Source: Psychrobacillus vulpis (GTDB lineage Bacteria; Bacillota; Bacilli; Bacillales_A; Planococcaceae). From it: a DNA stretch of 64,000 nucleotides. The DNA lies in the NCBI RefSeq assembly GCF_006861825.1, contig NZ_VDGI01000016.1:1-64000 (forward strand), written 5' to 3'. Position numbers and translations under genes: made by a program. The notes under the pieces were generated by a model, which was given only the letters and a program-made list of their open reading frames with translations, had not been told where the DNA came from and ran no database searches. This document shows, piece after piece, positions 33,645 through 42,109 of this stretch (the stretch's first letter is position 1; each line of letters opens with the position of its first letter).

Positions 33645-34568
33645 TTATTTTACAGCTGCTTCCTTCGGCAAAATATCAAGTTCTATAAGTGTTTTACGTA
33701 CTTCCTCTTGTATTTCAGTTGAAGGTAATCCTAAAGGTAATCGAAGTTTCGGCGTGATTTTCCCCATCATACCTAGTGCTACTTTAGCTGGAGCTGGATT
33801 AGTGTCTTTGAAAAGTACGTCATTTAATGGCATTAATTCGAAATGAAGATCTTGTGCTTTTTTAACGTCTCCTGTTTCCCATGCGTTGTATAGTTCTGCT
33901 ACTTTTACTGGCTCTACATTTGCTGTGGCACTAATAAATCCAGCACCGCCAATTGCTAGCATAGGGTAGCAAAGTAGTTCAATTCCAGAGAACAGAAGGA
34001 AGTCTCTACCACAGTTTAGGAGTACTCGGTTTACGTGTTCGAAGTCTTTATTTGCTTCTTTTACTCCAATAATATTTGGACAATCTACTACTAAACGTTT
34101 CATCGTACTAACTTCCATATTTACCGCTGATCGACCTGGTATATTATAGATAATAATAGGGATTTTAACGGAATCAGCTACTGTTTTAAAATGTTGATAA
34201 AGCGCTTCTTGGTTTGGCCTATTGTAGTAAGGGACGATAACCATAGCAGCATCAGCACCTAATTCTTCTGCATACTTTGTTAACTCCATTGTTTCATCAT
34301 GATTAGTAGAGCCAGTGCCAGGTGCAAAAAATACCCTACCACCAATCGTTTCTTTCGCTAGAGCCATCACTCTTTTTCTTTCTTCGATTGTTAGTGAACT
34401 TGGTTCACCACTTGTTCCTGTAACAGAAATCCCATGACTTCCACTTTCAATTTGCCATTCAATTAGATCAATGAATGCCTTTTCGTCAATCTCGCCACTT
34501 TCCGTAAAAGGTGTAACGACAGGACAAATGGACCCTCTTAACTTCTTTTTAGCTTCTTCGTATGCCAA
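33645..34568 (-). CDS. DapA-family aldolase, probable substitute for HpaI
   Basis: This 307-aa class I aldolase has the DHDPS/NAL TIM barrel: VTGTSGEPSSLT, VVPYYNRP, IYNIPGRSAVN and the Schiff-base lysine in IIGVKEAN (about residue 167). True DapA makes dihydrodipicolinate, but a copy inside hpa points to catabolism. No HpaI is present, so it may cleave 2,4-dihydroxyhept-2-enedioate to pyruvate and succinate semialdehyde. That role is an inference. It lies between hpaC and hpaE in the same direction. Confidence 0.75.
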   Translation of the reverse strand: MAYEEAKKKLRGSICPVVTPFTESGEIDEKAFIDLIEWQIESGSHGISVTGTSGEPSSLTIEERKRVMALAKETIGGRVFFAPGTGSTNHDETMELTKYAEELGADAAMVIVPYYNRPNQEALYQHFKTVADSVKIPIIIYNIPGRSAVNMEVSTMKRLVVDCPNIIGVKEANKDFEHVNRVLLNCGRDFLLFSGIELLCYPMLAIGGAGFISATANVEPVKVAELYNAWETGDVKKAQDLHFELMPLNDVLFKDTNPAPAKVALGMMGKITPKLRLPLGLPSTEIQEEVRKTLIELDILPKEAAVK

Positions 34569-34627
34569 TAGAATCTGCTCCTTTTAAGTAACTTTTTTCA
34601 TCTATATAGTCTAGGTACCAACCATTG

Positions 34628-35122
34628 TTATTCCTGTAATTCTTTTAGTTCCCTATACTTCCCTTGACTAAATAATAGTGGATCTTTTTGTTCAATCTTA
34701 ACTCCAGTAACCTGACCGATAAAAATCGTATGGTCACCTACTACATATTCGCTATGCAGTTCGCATGTAACAACAGCTAATGTATCTTCTAAAATCGGCA
34801 ATCCATTATAAGTAACGAAGGTTATTTCAGTTTCTGATTGAAGCTGACCCGAAAATTGCTTCGATTCATTTAGTTGATTTGACGATAAAATGTTAATAGC
34901 AAATTTCTTCGAATCTTTTATATGCTGGTGCATCTTTGCATTTGCTCCAATACTGACTGCGATAAGCTTCGGATTTAAGGAAACCGACATAAATGCATTT
35001 GCAGTCATGCCATGCACAACATCAGCAACTTTTGTAGTAATAACTGTTACACCTGTTGCAAAACTGCCCATCACATTTCGGTACAGACGATCATCTATTT
35101 CTTTGTTTATTTGCTGCATCAT
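34628..35122 (-). CDS. hpaC: flavin reductase partner of 4-hydroxyphenylacetate 3-monooxygenase
   Basis: The 164-aa protein belongs to the flavin-reductase (HpaC/RutF) family and would pass reduced FAD to HpaB. Typical pieces are VMGSFATGVTVITT, GMTANAFMSVSLNPKLIAVSI and SEYVVGDHTIFIGQVTGV. AAAGGAG precedes the pair of ATG codons at 35122/35119. It follows hpaB directly (38 bases). Confidence 0.9.
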   Translation of the reverse strand: MMQQINKEIDDRLYRNVMGSFATGVTVITTKVADVVHGMTANAFMSVSLNPKLIAVSIGANAKMHQHIKDSKKFAINILSSNQLNESKQFSGQLQSETEITFVTYNGLPILEDTLAVVTCELHSEYVVGDHTIFIGQVTGVKIEQKDPLLFSQGKYRELKELQE

Positions 35123-35160
35123 TCCTTCTCCTTTCAACTAATATGAAGAGCCTGAAAAGC

Positions 35161-36642
35161 TTAAAATATTCCGGCTTCTTTTTTCGTTTTATTTAAAAAG
35201 TTTGTAACCATGTCTTTATAAGGTTGTTTATCAAATCCATCATAATAAGCATTTGACATTCTCACTGGATCTCCAAAGAAATAATATTCATAAAGTGCTT
35301 GACGGTTACCGAATGCACTTATGGAAATATCCCAAGCTAAACGGAATAGTTGTACTTTTTCTTCACCATTGATATTTGCACCCTGTGTGTAACGATGTAC
35401 TAATGGACCAACATCTGTATTGCTGAAATCTGATTCAGTTGGAAGCGCCATTAATCCTGATGCACCTAAAATTTTAATGATTTCATGCATACGCTGATAC
35501 ATTTTCGGGAACCAGTTGCGTGCGGCATTCAATGGTTCAAAATCTGGAGTCATATTGCCATATTGATCAATTTTTGCATTGTGCTCAGACTTATATAAAT
35601 GAGAGCGTAACACTTCTAAAATAACCATGATTTCACTTGCTTTTTCTTTTACATGCATGAATTTATCAATACCAATTGCCTCCATCATACTGATGACTAC
35701 ACCTAAAATGAACTCTGTTTTTACGACATTTTTAGATATAACTTGATGTGTCATATGGATAACTGCATTAGTCTCGGCATACGTACGGTTGCATATATCA
35801 GTACTCTCACACACAAAAATTCTTTCCCACGGGACAAGTACATCTTCAAATGAAATGATAGCGTCACTTTCATCAAATCTAGCACCTAGTGGATGATCCC
35901 ATTTGCTTTTACCATAGTCAAAGGATTCACGGGATAGGAATTTTAAACCAGGAGTATTATTTGGAATTGCAAATGCAAATGCAAATGGATCGTCTATCGT
36001 TCCAGGTGTTCTATTTATAGTAGAAGGGAATACAACGATCTCATCCGTAATCCCGCCTAATGTTGCCAAAAGTCGACAGCCATTTACGATTATTCCGTCT
36101 GGAGTCTTTTTCGTAATACGCGCGGAAAGATAAGGATCTTTTTGTTCAGACTGCGTTAACATGGATCGATTCACTTGTGGGTGAATTAATGTATGAGTTA
36201 AACTAATGTCGTTTTCACGAGCATATTCATAGTAGTCTGCTGCATTTTTAGCAAATTGGTCACTTCCTCCACCTTCTTGAGCAAAAAATTGGTTAGCAGT
36301 ACCAAATGCCATAATACTTGTATTTAAATAATCTGGAGAACGTCCCATCATTCCACCTGAAAAAGTTGCCCATTCGGTATGCATTTCACGTCTTTTGAAC
36401 AGATCTTCTTTCGTTTTAGGAGTAATGAATGAAAGCCCAACTTTTTTTCCGGATGTAGGTGAGGTATATAGCATTTTTTCTTGTTTCTCGTGTTGCAAGT
36501 CGTAAAGACCTGCTACGCTTTCTACAACATTTTTAAATGCTGGGTGTGTCGTTACGTCGTCAACTTTCTCTCCGTGAATCCATACTTCCGTTTTCCGATT
36601 TTTTATACCTTCTATATATTCTTTTCCAGTTCGTGCACCCAT
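35161..36642 (-). CDS. hpaB: 4-hydroxyphenylacetate 3-monooxygenase, oxygenase component
   Basis: It hydroxylates 4-hydroxyphenylacetate to 3,4-dihydroxyphenylacetate with FADH2 and O2. The 493-aa product has the acyl-CoA-dehydrogenase-like fold of HpaB: LTHTLIHPQVNR, a flavin-contact region around VNGCRLLATLGGITDE, ISFEDVLVPWERIFV and GASGLMALPTESDF. Length and motifs are complete. The reductase hpaC is next in the operon. Confidence 0.93.
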   Translation of the reverse strand: MGARTGKEYIEGIKNRKTEVWIHGEKVDDVTTHPAFKNVVESVAGLYDLQHEKQEKMLYTSPTSGKKVGLSFITPKTKEDLFKRREMHTEWATFSGGMMGRSPDYLNTSIMAFGTANQFFAQEGGGSDQFAKNAADYYEYARENDISLTHTLIHPQVNRSMLTQSEQKDPYLSARITKKTPDGIIVNGCRLLATLGGITDEIVVFPSTINRTPGTIDDPFAFAFAIPNNTPGLKFLSRESFDYGKSKWDHPLGARFDESDAIISFEDVLVPWERIFVCESTDICNRTYAETNAVIHMTHQVISKNVVKTEFILGVVISMMEAIGIDKFMHVKEKASEIMVILEVLRSHLYKSEHNAKIDQYGNMTPDFEPLNAARNWFPKMYQRMHEIIKILGASGLMALPTESDFSNTDVGPLVHRYTQGANINGEEKVQLFRLAWDISISAFGNRQALYEYYFFGDPVRMSNAYYDGFDKQPYKDMVTNFLNKTKKEAGIF

Positions 36643-36728
36643 CCTATTCCCTCCTATTTTCGGATAAACATTTCCAATTTACCTTCATTTTTATTCTAGT
36701 TACTTCACTCTATTGAACTAGACGATTG

Positions 36729-37118
36729 CTACTTATTTGTAAATCTAGCGTGAATATTATTATGTTTATAAGTACCGGCTTCACTAAATTCGATCAGTTC
36801 CATGGACAAGGCTAGATACCTCTTTTCCATCAATCGGGAGAAATGTTCTTTCATTATTTCAAATATTGTAGAACACACTTCTTTTTTTAATTCCTCTGAA
36901 CGACCGGCACCAATTTTTAAGACTGCATGAACGAAAGCATCATCTTCCGTACCATCAGCCACTCTATACTCATTTAGTTCAATCGCTCTTGAACGAATTC
37001 CACCAATTGGAAAAACATTATTTTGTGTAATGAGCACTTTATGAACTTCCTCAAACAACTTTCCAAGATGCGCCTCATCCTTAATATTATCCGTATACTC
37101 GACAATAAAATGTGGCAT
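36729..37118 (-). CDS. hpaF: 5-carboxymethyl-2-hydroxymuconate delta-isomerase
   Basis: This 129-aa tautomerase-superfamily enzyme uses the N-terminal proline (MPHFIVEYTDNI: Pro becomes residue 1 after Met removal) as a catalytic base. The IGGIRSRAIELNEYRVADG segment matches E. coli HpaF/CHMI. It isomerises the muconate before decarboxylation. It is separated from hpaB by 86 bases. Confidence 0.9.
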   Translation of the reverse strand: MPHFIVEYTDNIKDEAHLGKLFEEVHKVLITQNNVFPIGGIRSRAIELNEYRVADGTEDDAFVHAVLKIGAGRSEELKKEVCSTIFEIMKEHFSRLMEKRYLALSMELIEFSEAGTYKHNNIHARFTNK

Positions 37119-37137
37119 ATAGACCCTCCTTTTCGCA

Positions 37138-37896
37138 CTATCGATTTGTAAAGGCCTCTTCCCCGATAATCGTATTTACCAAGCGACCAATTCCTTCTAT
37201 TTCTGTGACGACAACATCTCCGACTACTGTATTAACCGATCCTTTAGGAGTACCTGTTAGAATGACATCATTTTCATTCAACGTCATAAAGCTACTTAAA
37301 TACTCAATAATCGATGGAATATCAAAAATCATATCTGCTGTTGTTCCTTCTTGGACTAATTCGCTATTAACATGTGTTGTTAATCTTAGATTCATCGGAT
37401 CGGCAATATCCATTACGTCGACTAACCATGGTCCTAATGGTGTACATGTATCTCGATTTTTCACTCGCAAGTTGGGACGGTAGTAGTTTTCTAAATAATC
37501 TCTTATCGCATAATCATTGGCGACACTGTAGCCTTTTACATATTTATAGGCATCTTCTTTTTGGACATTTCGAGCTGTTTCACCGATAATTACAGCTAAT
37601 TCACACTCATAATGCATATAAGTGACATCTGCTGGACGACGTGTATATGCTTGGTGACCTATCAACGTATTTGGTCCTTTCAAAAAGACAAGGGGGTCTG
37701 ATGGTGCATCAAATGAAAGTTCTGCTGCATGATCCGCATAGTTAAGCCCTAATGCAAACACTGTTCGAGGCTCTATCGGCGTAAGCCACATTATTTCGTC
37801 TTCTCCGACTACTCGACCATCCGCTAATTTGAGTTGATTTCCCCATTCAATTGCTTCATGGATGACACCCCCATATGCTACTCGGGCTCTTCTCAT
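37138..37896 (-). CDS. hpaG: fumarylacetoacetate-hydrolase-family protein (HpaG half 2)
   Basis: The 252-aa protein has the FAH catalytic core: NYADHAAEL, E-x-E metal site in MHYECELAVIIG, GYSVANDYAIRD and LTGTPKGSV. In E. coli HpaG two FAH domains are fused and act as decarboxylase/isomerase; here they are separate genes, this one and 37893-38684. The ATG at 37896 overlaps the upstream stop as ATGA, with GGAGG before it. One of the two could also cover the missing hydratase HpaH, which is structurally related; that is inference. Confidence 0.82.
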   Translation of the reverse strand: MRRARVAYGGVIHEAIEWGNQLKLADGRVVGEDEIMWLTPIEPRTVFALGLNYADHAAELSFDAPSDPLVFLKGPNTLIGHQAYTRRPADVTYMHYECELAVIIGETARNVQKEDAYKYVKGYSVANDYAIRDYLENYYRPNLRVKNRDTCTPLGPWLVDVMDIADPMNLRLTTHVNSELVQEGTTADMIFDIPSIIEYLSSFMTLNENDVILTGTPKGSVNTVVGDVVVTEIEGIGRLVNTIIGEEAFTNR

Positions 37897-38684
37897 ATCA
37901 GTTTCCTCCATTTTGACTCGCTTTCATCAACAATTACGTTTTCTAAGCTGCCAATACCGTCAATTTCAATTCGAATTTTATCTCCTACACTTGCTTGTGG
38001 TGCGTCTTCAGGGACACCTACGAGTAACACATCTCCTGGACTTAATGTCATAAACTCAGTCACATCCGCAAGTAACCGTGAGACAGAACGAACTAAATTG
38101 GATGTTGAATTTTCTTGCTGGAGTTTATCATTAATGTATACGCGGATTGATACGTTATCTGGGTTTTCTACTCCATGACGATCGATTATCCATGGCCCAA
38201 TTGGACAGAAACCATCCCGTGCTTGAAAATGAATCGCTGGCCGATATAAGCTATCATGCGGTATTCGAACATCGTTCACGATCGTGTACCCTGCAACATA
38301 AGATAATGCTGTAGATTCATCCACAGCTACTGCTTTCTTACCTATTACTATTCCGAGAGCCGCTCCCATTTCTAATTTCGATATCCCTACTGGCATCGGT
38401 ATTGAACCACCATAACAATTGAACGTATTCACAGGCTTTATATAAAGGACAGGAGCGATTGGAGGCGAAAAATATGGTTCGTTATTTACATCATCTCCTA
38501 ATCTTTCAAGTTCACCTTTAAAATTCAGCAATGTCCCATAAACAGTTCCTGTTATCGGGTTGTCAAACTGGATTTCATTCGAAATTAACTCGTAGTCCTC
38601 TATCACAACAGTATTCTTACGTGTATTCACTTCCGCTTTTATTAATACGGGTTCCCCCAACACTCTAAAACTAGCTCGGCTCAA
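37893..38684 (-). CDS. hpaG: fumarylacetoacetate-hydrolase-family protein (HpaG half 1)
   Basis: A 263-aa FAH-fold protein, first gene of the hpa operon. Visible parts are the lid region with PVLYIKPVNTFNCYGG, EMGAALGIVIG (metal Glu pair is less clear than in its neighbour), GYTIVNDVRIPHDS and LLVGVPEDAPQ. It is the likely partner of 37138-37896. TTG at 38684 was chosen because AAAGGAG lies 7 bases before it; the ATG seven codons upstream has no site. The 110 bases upstream carry an inverted repeat TATTTC-CTAA-GAAATA (38722-38737) that could be an operator. Confidence 0.78.
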   Translation of the reverse strand: MSRASFRVLGEPVLIKAEVNTRKNTVVIEDYELISNEIQFDNPITGTVYGTLLNFKGELERLGDDVNNEPYFSPPIAPVLYIKPVNTFNCYGGSIPMPVGISKLEMGAALGIVIGKKAVAVDESTALSYVAGYTIVNDVRIPHDSLYRPAIHFQARDGFCPIGPWIIDRHGVENPDNVSIRVYINDKLQQENSTSNLVRSVSRLLADVTEFMTLSPGDVLLVGVPEDAPQASVGDKIRIEIDGIGSLENVIVDESESKWRKLI

Positions 38685-38810
38685 ACGCTTCACTCCTTTT
38701 TCCATCTTGCTAACAACAATTTATTTCCTAAGAAATACTATATGAAAAACGTAAGCTTCTAAGTCTACTAAAGCTTTGCATTGGAGTATTTACAGATAGA
38801 AATTAAAAAA

Positions 38811-38864
38811 GGCCCTTTTCTTGTACGACGAGGTCCTGAAACCGCAAACTAGTGGAAAAGCGCC
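38811..38864 (-). terminator. terminator of the ABC transporter operon
   Basis: On the minus strand GGCGCTTTTC (38864-38855) pairs with GAAAAGGGCC (38820-38811), then TTTTTT, 29 bases after the ATPase gene and before the hpa promoter region. Confidence 0.75.
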
Positions 38865-38892
38865 TTAAGCTTCGAAACACAGAAACAGATTA

Positions 38893-39696
38893 TTAAACGG
38901 ATAACAATGCTTTATCACTAGTTAATTTCTCTCCACGAATACGTTGGAATTCATCCATTAGTTTAGCAATGGTTAGTTTTTTCTTTTCCTCCGCTTCAAT
39001 TTCTAGAATGATCTGTCCTTTATCCATCATAATAAGCCTGTTCCCGAGGTCTAACGCTTGTTGCATATTATGTGTGATCATTAGCGTAGTAAGTTGATCC
39101 TTTTCAACAAGCTGCTTTGTTAAATTCGTAATTAGTTCCGCTCGGGATGGGTCTAGTGCTGCAGTATGTTCGTCCAGAAGTAAAATAGATGGTTGCGTAA
39201 ATGTAGCCATCAATAGAGAAAGCGCTTGCCTCTCCCCTCCAGAAAGCATTCCTACTTTTGCATTCAACCGATTTTCCAGGTTTAAATGAAGAGTTTCAAG
39301 TGATGTTCGGAACAACTCTCGTCGCTTCTTGTCAACCCCATTTTTTAATCTACGTTTTTTGTTTCGCGAATAAGCCATCGCCAAGTTTTCCTCGATGGTC
39401 ATCGTAGGTGCAGTTCCAGCCATCGGGTCTTGAAATACCCTTCCTATCATTTGTGAGCGTTTATATTCCGGCATTTTTGTAACGTTTTTATTCGCTATTT
39501 CAATTTCACCAAAATCAGGAGTAAGAGCGCCTGAAATCATATTCAGCATCGTCGATTTTCCAGCACCATTGCTACCAATCACAGTCATGAAATCTCCAGG
39601 GTTTAACGTTAGATTAATTTGATCTAAAGCAATTTTTTCATCTGGTGTTGCCTCATTAAATAATTTATTAATCTGACTGAGCTTTAGCAATGGCAT
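38893..39696 (-). CDS. ABC transporter ATP-binding protein (TrpZ-like)
   Basis: The 267-aa ATPase has Walker A (GSNGAGKST), Q-loop region (GRVFQDPMAG), the signature LSGGERQALSLL, Walker B ILLLDEHTAALD and the switch histidine ITHN. It powers import through the permease 39668-40717, whose 3' end overlaps this gene by 29 bases. The set belongs to the PF04392-type importers (TrpXYZ-like), which carry aromatic amino acids or related compounds in Firmicutes. Confidence 0.88.
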   Translation of the reverse strand: MPLLKLSQINKLFNEATPDEKIALDQINLTLNPGDFMTVIGSNGAGKSTMLNMISGALTPDFGEIEIANKNVTKMPEYKRSQMIGRVFQDPMAGTAPTMTIEENLAMAYSRNKKRRLKNGVDKKRRELFRTSLETLHLNLENRLNAKVGMLSGGERQALSLLMATFTQPSILLLDEHTAALDPSRAELITNLTKQLVEKDQLTTLMITHNMQQALDLGNRLIMMDKGQIILEIEAEEKKKLTIAKLMDEFQRIRGEKLTSDKALLSV

Positions 39697-40717
39697 TTCC
39701 CTCCCTCAAGAGCACGTGTTCATGTTCCATTTGCCGTTCCGCATGGCGTTTAGCTTTTCTATTTTTTTCCCGCCTCTTTTCAAAGTATTGCGGTAAAATC
39801 AACGCGCAAATTACAATAACAGCAGTAATTAATTTCATATCTCCTGTATCAAGTAAATCCACTCTAAGTGCGAGACCTAGTACAATTCTATAAATAATAG
39901 CTCCCGCAATTACTGCAAAGGTTGTTCGAAATATTGTTTTCGTACCAAATACCGCCTCACCAATAATGACTGAAGCAAGTCCGATAATAATCATTCCGAT
40001 TCCCATTCCGATGTCCGCAAACTTTGCATATTGAGCAATAAGAGCGCCTGAAAAAGCAACTAGTGCATTTGAAAATCCAAGACCAACAATTACAAGTGTG
40101 TCAGTATTAGCAGATAAACTTCGAATCATTTTCTTGTTATCACCAGTAGCTCTAATTGCAAGACCCACTTCGGTTTTTAAAAACCAGTCGACGATAAACT
40201 TAATGAGTAAAACGATAATGATCATGATGAACAATGTACCCCAAGTAGAAGGTAAGTATTGAACTCCCATCATGCTGAAAAAATGATTAATGCTACTATC
40301 GATACCTAAAGAACTCCAAAAAGTTTGGAACTGAATAAATATTGTTTCGGCATTTAATAAAGGTATATTCGGACGACCAATGGAATTTGTAGAAGTCAGC
40401 CCCATTATGCGTAGATTAATAGAATACAAAGCAATCATCATCAATATTCCAGATAGTAGTGCATTTATTTTTCCTTTTGTATGTAGGAAGCCGGTTACAC
40501 ATCCAGCAAGAAATCCGATAACTATAGCAACTGCCGTAGCAGCTGCCGGATGATATCCTAAGACAATCATCGTGGCAGCAACTCCAGCTCCTGTTACAAA
40601 ACTCCCGTCAACTGTTAAATCTGGAAAATCTAAAACTCGGAATGATAAATATACACCAAGCGCCATTATTGCATAGATGATTCCTTGCTCCACTGAGCCA
40701 AACATTGCTAAAAACAT
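39668..40717 (-). CDS. ABC transporter permease (TrpY-like)
   Basis: This 349-aa permease has about eight to nine hydrophobic segments and the branched-chain-type fold; LGVYLSFRVLDFPDLTVDGSF near the N-terminus is typical of the permeases paired with PF04392 binding proteins. A basic tail (EKRREKNRKAKRHAERQ) follows the last TM. The gene lies 17 bases after the binding protein and overlaps the ATPase start. Confidence 0.86.
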   Translation of the reverse strand: MFLAMFGSVEQGIIYAIMALGVYLSFRVLDFPDLTVDGSFVTGAGVAATMIVLGYHPAAATAVAIVIGFLAGCVTGFLHTKGKINALLSGILMMIALYSINLRIMGLTSTNSIGRPNIPLLNAETIFIQFQTFWSSLGIDSSINHFFSMMGVQYLPSTWGTLFIMIIIVLLIKFIVDWFLKTEVGLAIRATGDNKKMIRSLSANTDTLVIVGLGFSNALVAFSGALIAQYAKFADIGMGIGMIIIGLASVIIGEAVFGTKTIFRTTFAVIAGAIIYRIVLGLALRVDLLDTGDMKLITAVIVICALILPQYFEKRREKNRKAKRHAERQMEHEHVLLREGNAIAKAQSD

Positions 40718-40734
40718 GTAGAATCAACTCCTAT

Positions 40735-41709
40735 TTATTCACTAAACTCGGCTTTCCATTCGTCTTTTACGTCAAGTCCTAAAGTAGAAGCTGTATCTTT
40801 ATTCATTATTAATTTAAGCTTTTGAGGAATTTGAACAGGCAAGTCAGCTGGTTTACTTTCCCCTTTTAAGATTTTGACAGCCATTTGTCCTGCTTCGTAT
40901 CCAATGTCAAAATATTCAAAGCCGTATGCTGCAAGTCCTCCTCGTTTAACGGAGTCAAATTCGCCTACCATCATTGGAATTTTATTTTCATTTGCTACTG
41001 AAATTACAGATTCAAGTGCGGAAACTACTGTGTTATCTGTAATGATATACATCGAGTCTACTTTACCAATCAATGATTCTGTAGCTTGTTTCACGTCTGC
41101 AGATGTTGCTACAGAAGCTTCCACTACAGACATATTCATATCTTTCAACATTTCTTTTACTGCATCTACTTGAGCGCGAGAATTTTGCTCTCCAGAGTTA
41201 AACACCATTCCAACATTTTTTGCTCCCAATTCGTCTTTAAGGAACTTCATAGTATTGGTAATTGCATCAGGATGAGCATCAATCGTGCCAGTTACATTAC
41301 CACCAGGTTTTTCCATAGAGTCTACAAGCTCAGCTCCAACTGCATCTGTTACTGAAGTGAAAACGATAGGGATTTCTGATGTAGCACTAGCTACCGCTTG
41401 AGCACTCGGTGTTGAGTTTGCAAAAATAAGATCTACATTTGCACTAACAAGATTCGTCGCTATAGTCGTGTTGTTACTGTTATCACCTTGAGCATTTTGA
41501 ACCTCATATTCAGCATTGATTCCTGCATCTTCTAAAGCCTTTTTAAAGCCATCAAAAGCTGCATTTAGTGACGGGTGTTCTACTATCTGAGTAACGCCTA
41601 TTTTATATTTCTTCGAAGATGCTTCTTTTTCCCCACCATCGCTACATGCCGCTAGTATTAGTGTGGAACTAAAAATAACAGCCAACATTTTTTTCCAACC
41701 GTTCTTCAT
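40735..41709 (-). CDS. ABC transporter substrate-binding lipoprotein (TrpX-like)
   Basis: The 324-aa lipoprotein has a signal peptide and lipobox L-A-A-C (residue about 22), so it is anchored outside the membrane. The rest matches the ABC_sub_bind (PF04392) family: KIGVTQIVEHPSLNAAFDGF, the 'STPSAQAVASATSEIPIVFTSVTD' type hinge and GEFDSVKRGGLAAYGFEYFDIGYEAG. Relatives bind tryptophan or tyrosine. The position between two aromatic catabolic clusters suggests an aromatic ligand, perhaps phenylalanine or tyrosine; this is inference. Confidence 0.88.
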   Translation of the reverse strand: MKNGWKKMLAVIFSSTLILAACSDGGEKEASSKKYKIGVTQIVEHPSLNAAFDGFKKALEDAGINAEYEVQNAQGDNSNNTTIATNLVSANVDLIFANSTPSAQAVASATSEIPIVFTSVTDAVGAELVDSMEKPGGNVTGTIDAHPDAITNTMKFLKDELGAKNVGMVFNSGEQNSRAQVDAVKEMLKDMNMSVVEASVATSADVKQATESLIGKVDSMYIITDNTVVSALESVISVANENKIPMMVGEFDSVKRGGLAAYGFEYFDIGYEAGQMAVKILKGESKPADLPVQIPQKLKLIMNKDTASTLGLDVKDEWKAEFSE

Positions 41710-41844
41710 TACATTTCCCCCTCTTTTACTCCATTTTATTTAGTATTTATTTGAATCTAATGTAAAAAAACGTGAAAATGTGGAACTGACTCAATATACA
41801 ATCAATTTCACAAACAAGAATATAGCCTTAGAATCCGAACAAGC

Positions 41845-41968
41845 TTGATTTACGCTACAGTCGGAAGCTCTCCGCGGGCTTGGCTTCAGCCGCTTCCCTC
41901 GCTACGCTCAGTCCAGGTCTTCAGCTCAAGCTTTTCCCGCTGGAGTCACCGCCTTCCGCTTCAATCAA
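41845..41968. repeat. 124-bp GC-rich palindromic intergenic repeat, copy A
   Basis: It is bounded by TTGATT (41845-41850) and AATCAA (41963-41968), with GGCTTCAGCCGCTTCCCTCG at the centre. A second copy, also 124 bp, is at 50647-50770. There is no ORF; such repeats are frequent between genes of Bacilli. The rest of 41710-42109 shows no gene. Confidence 0.75.
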
Positions 41969-42109
41969 CAAAAATAAAACTTCGCATTTACTAGCAATAA
42001 CATTTTTTTATATAAAATTTCACTTTATAAATGAAATGGTAATAAATTGACTCAAATATGAAGAATTACAATATTCAGTCTTTTGTTTTCACAAAACGGT
42101 TAGTAGCTC

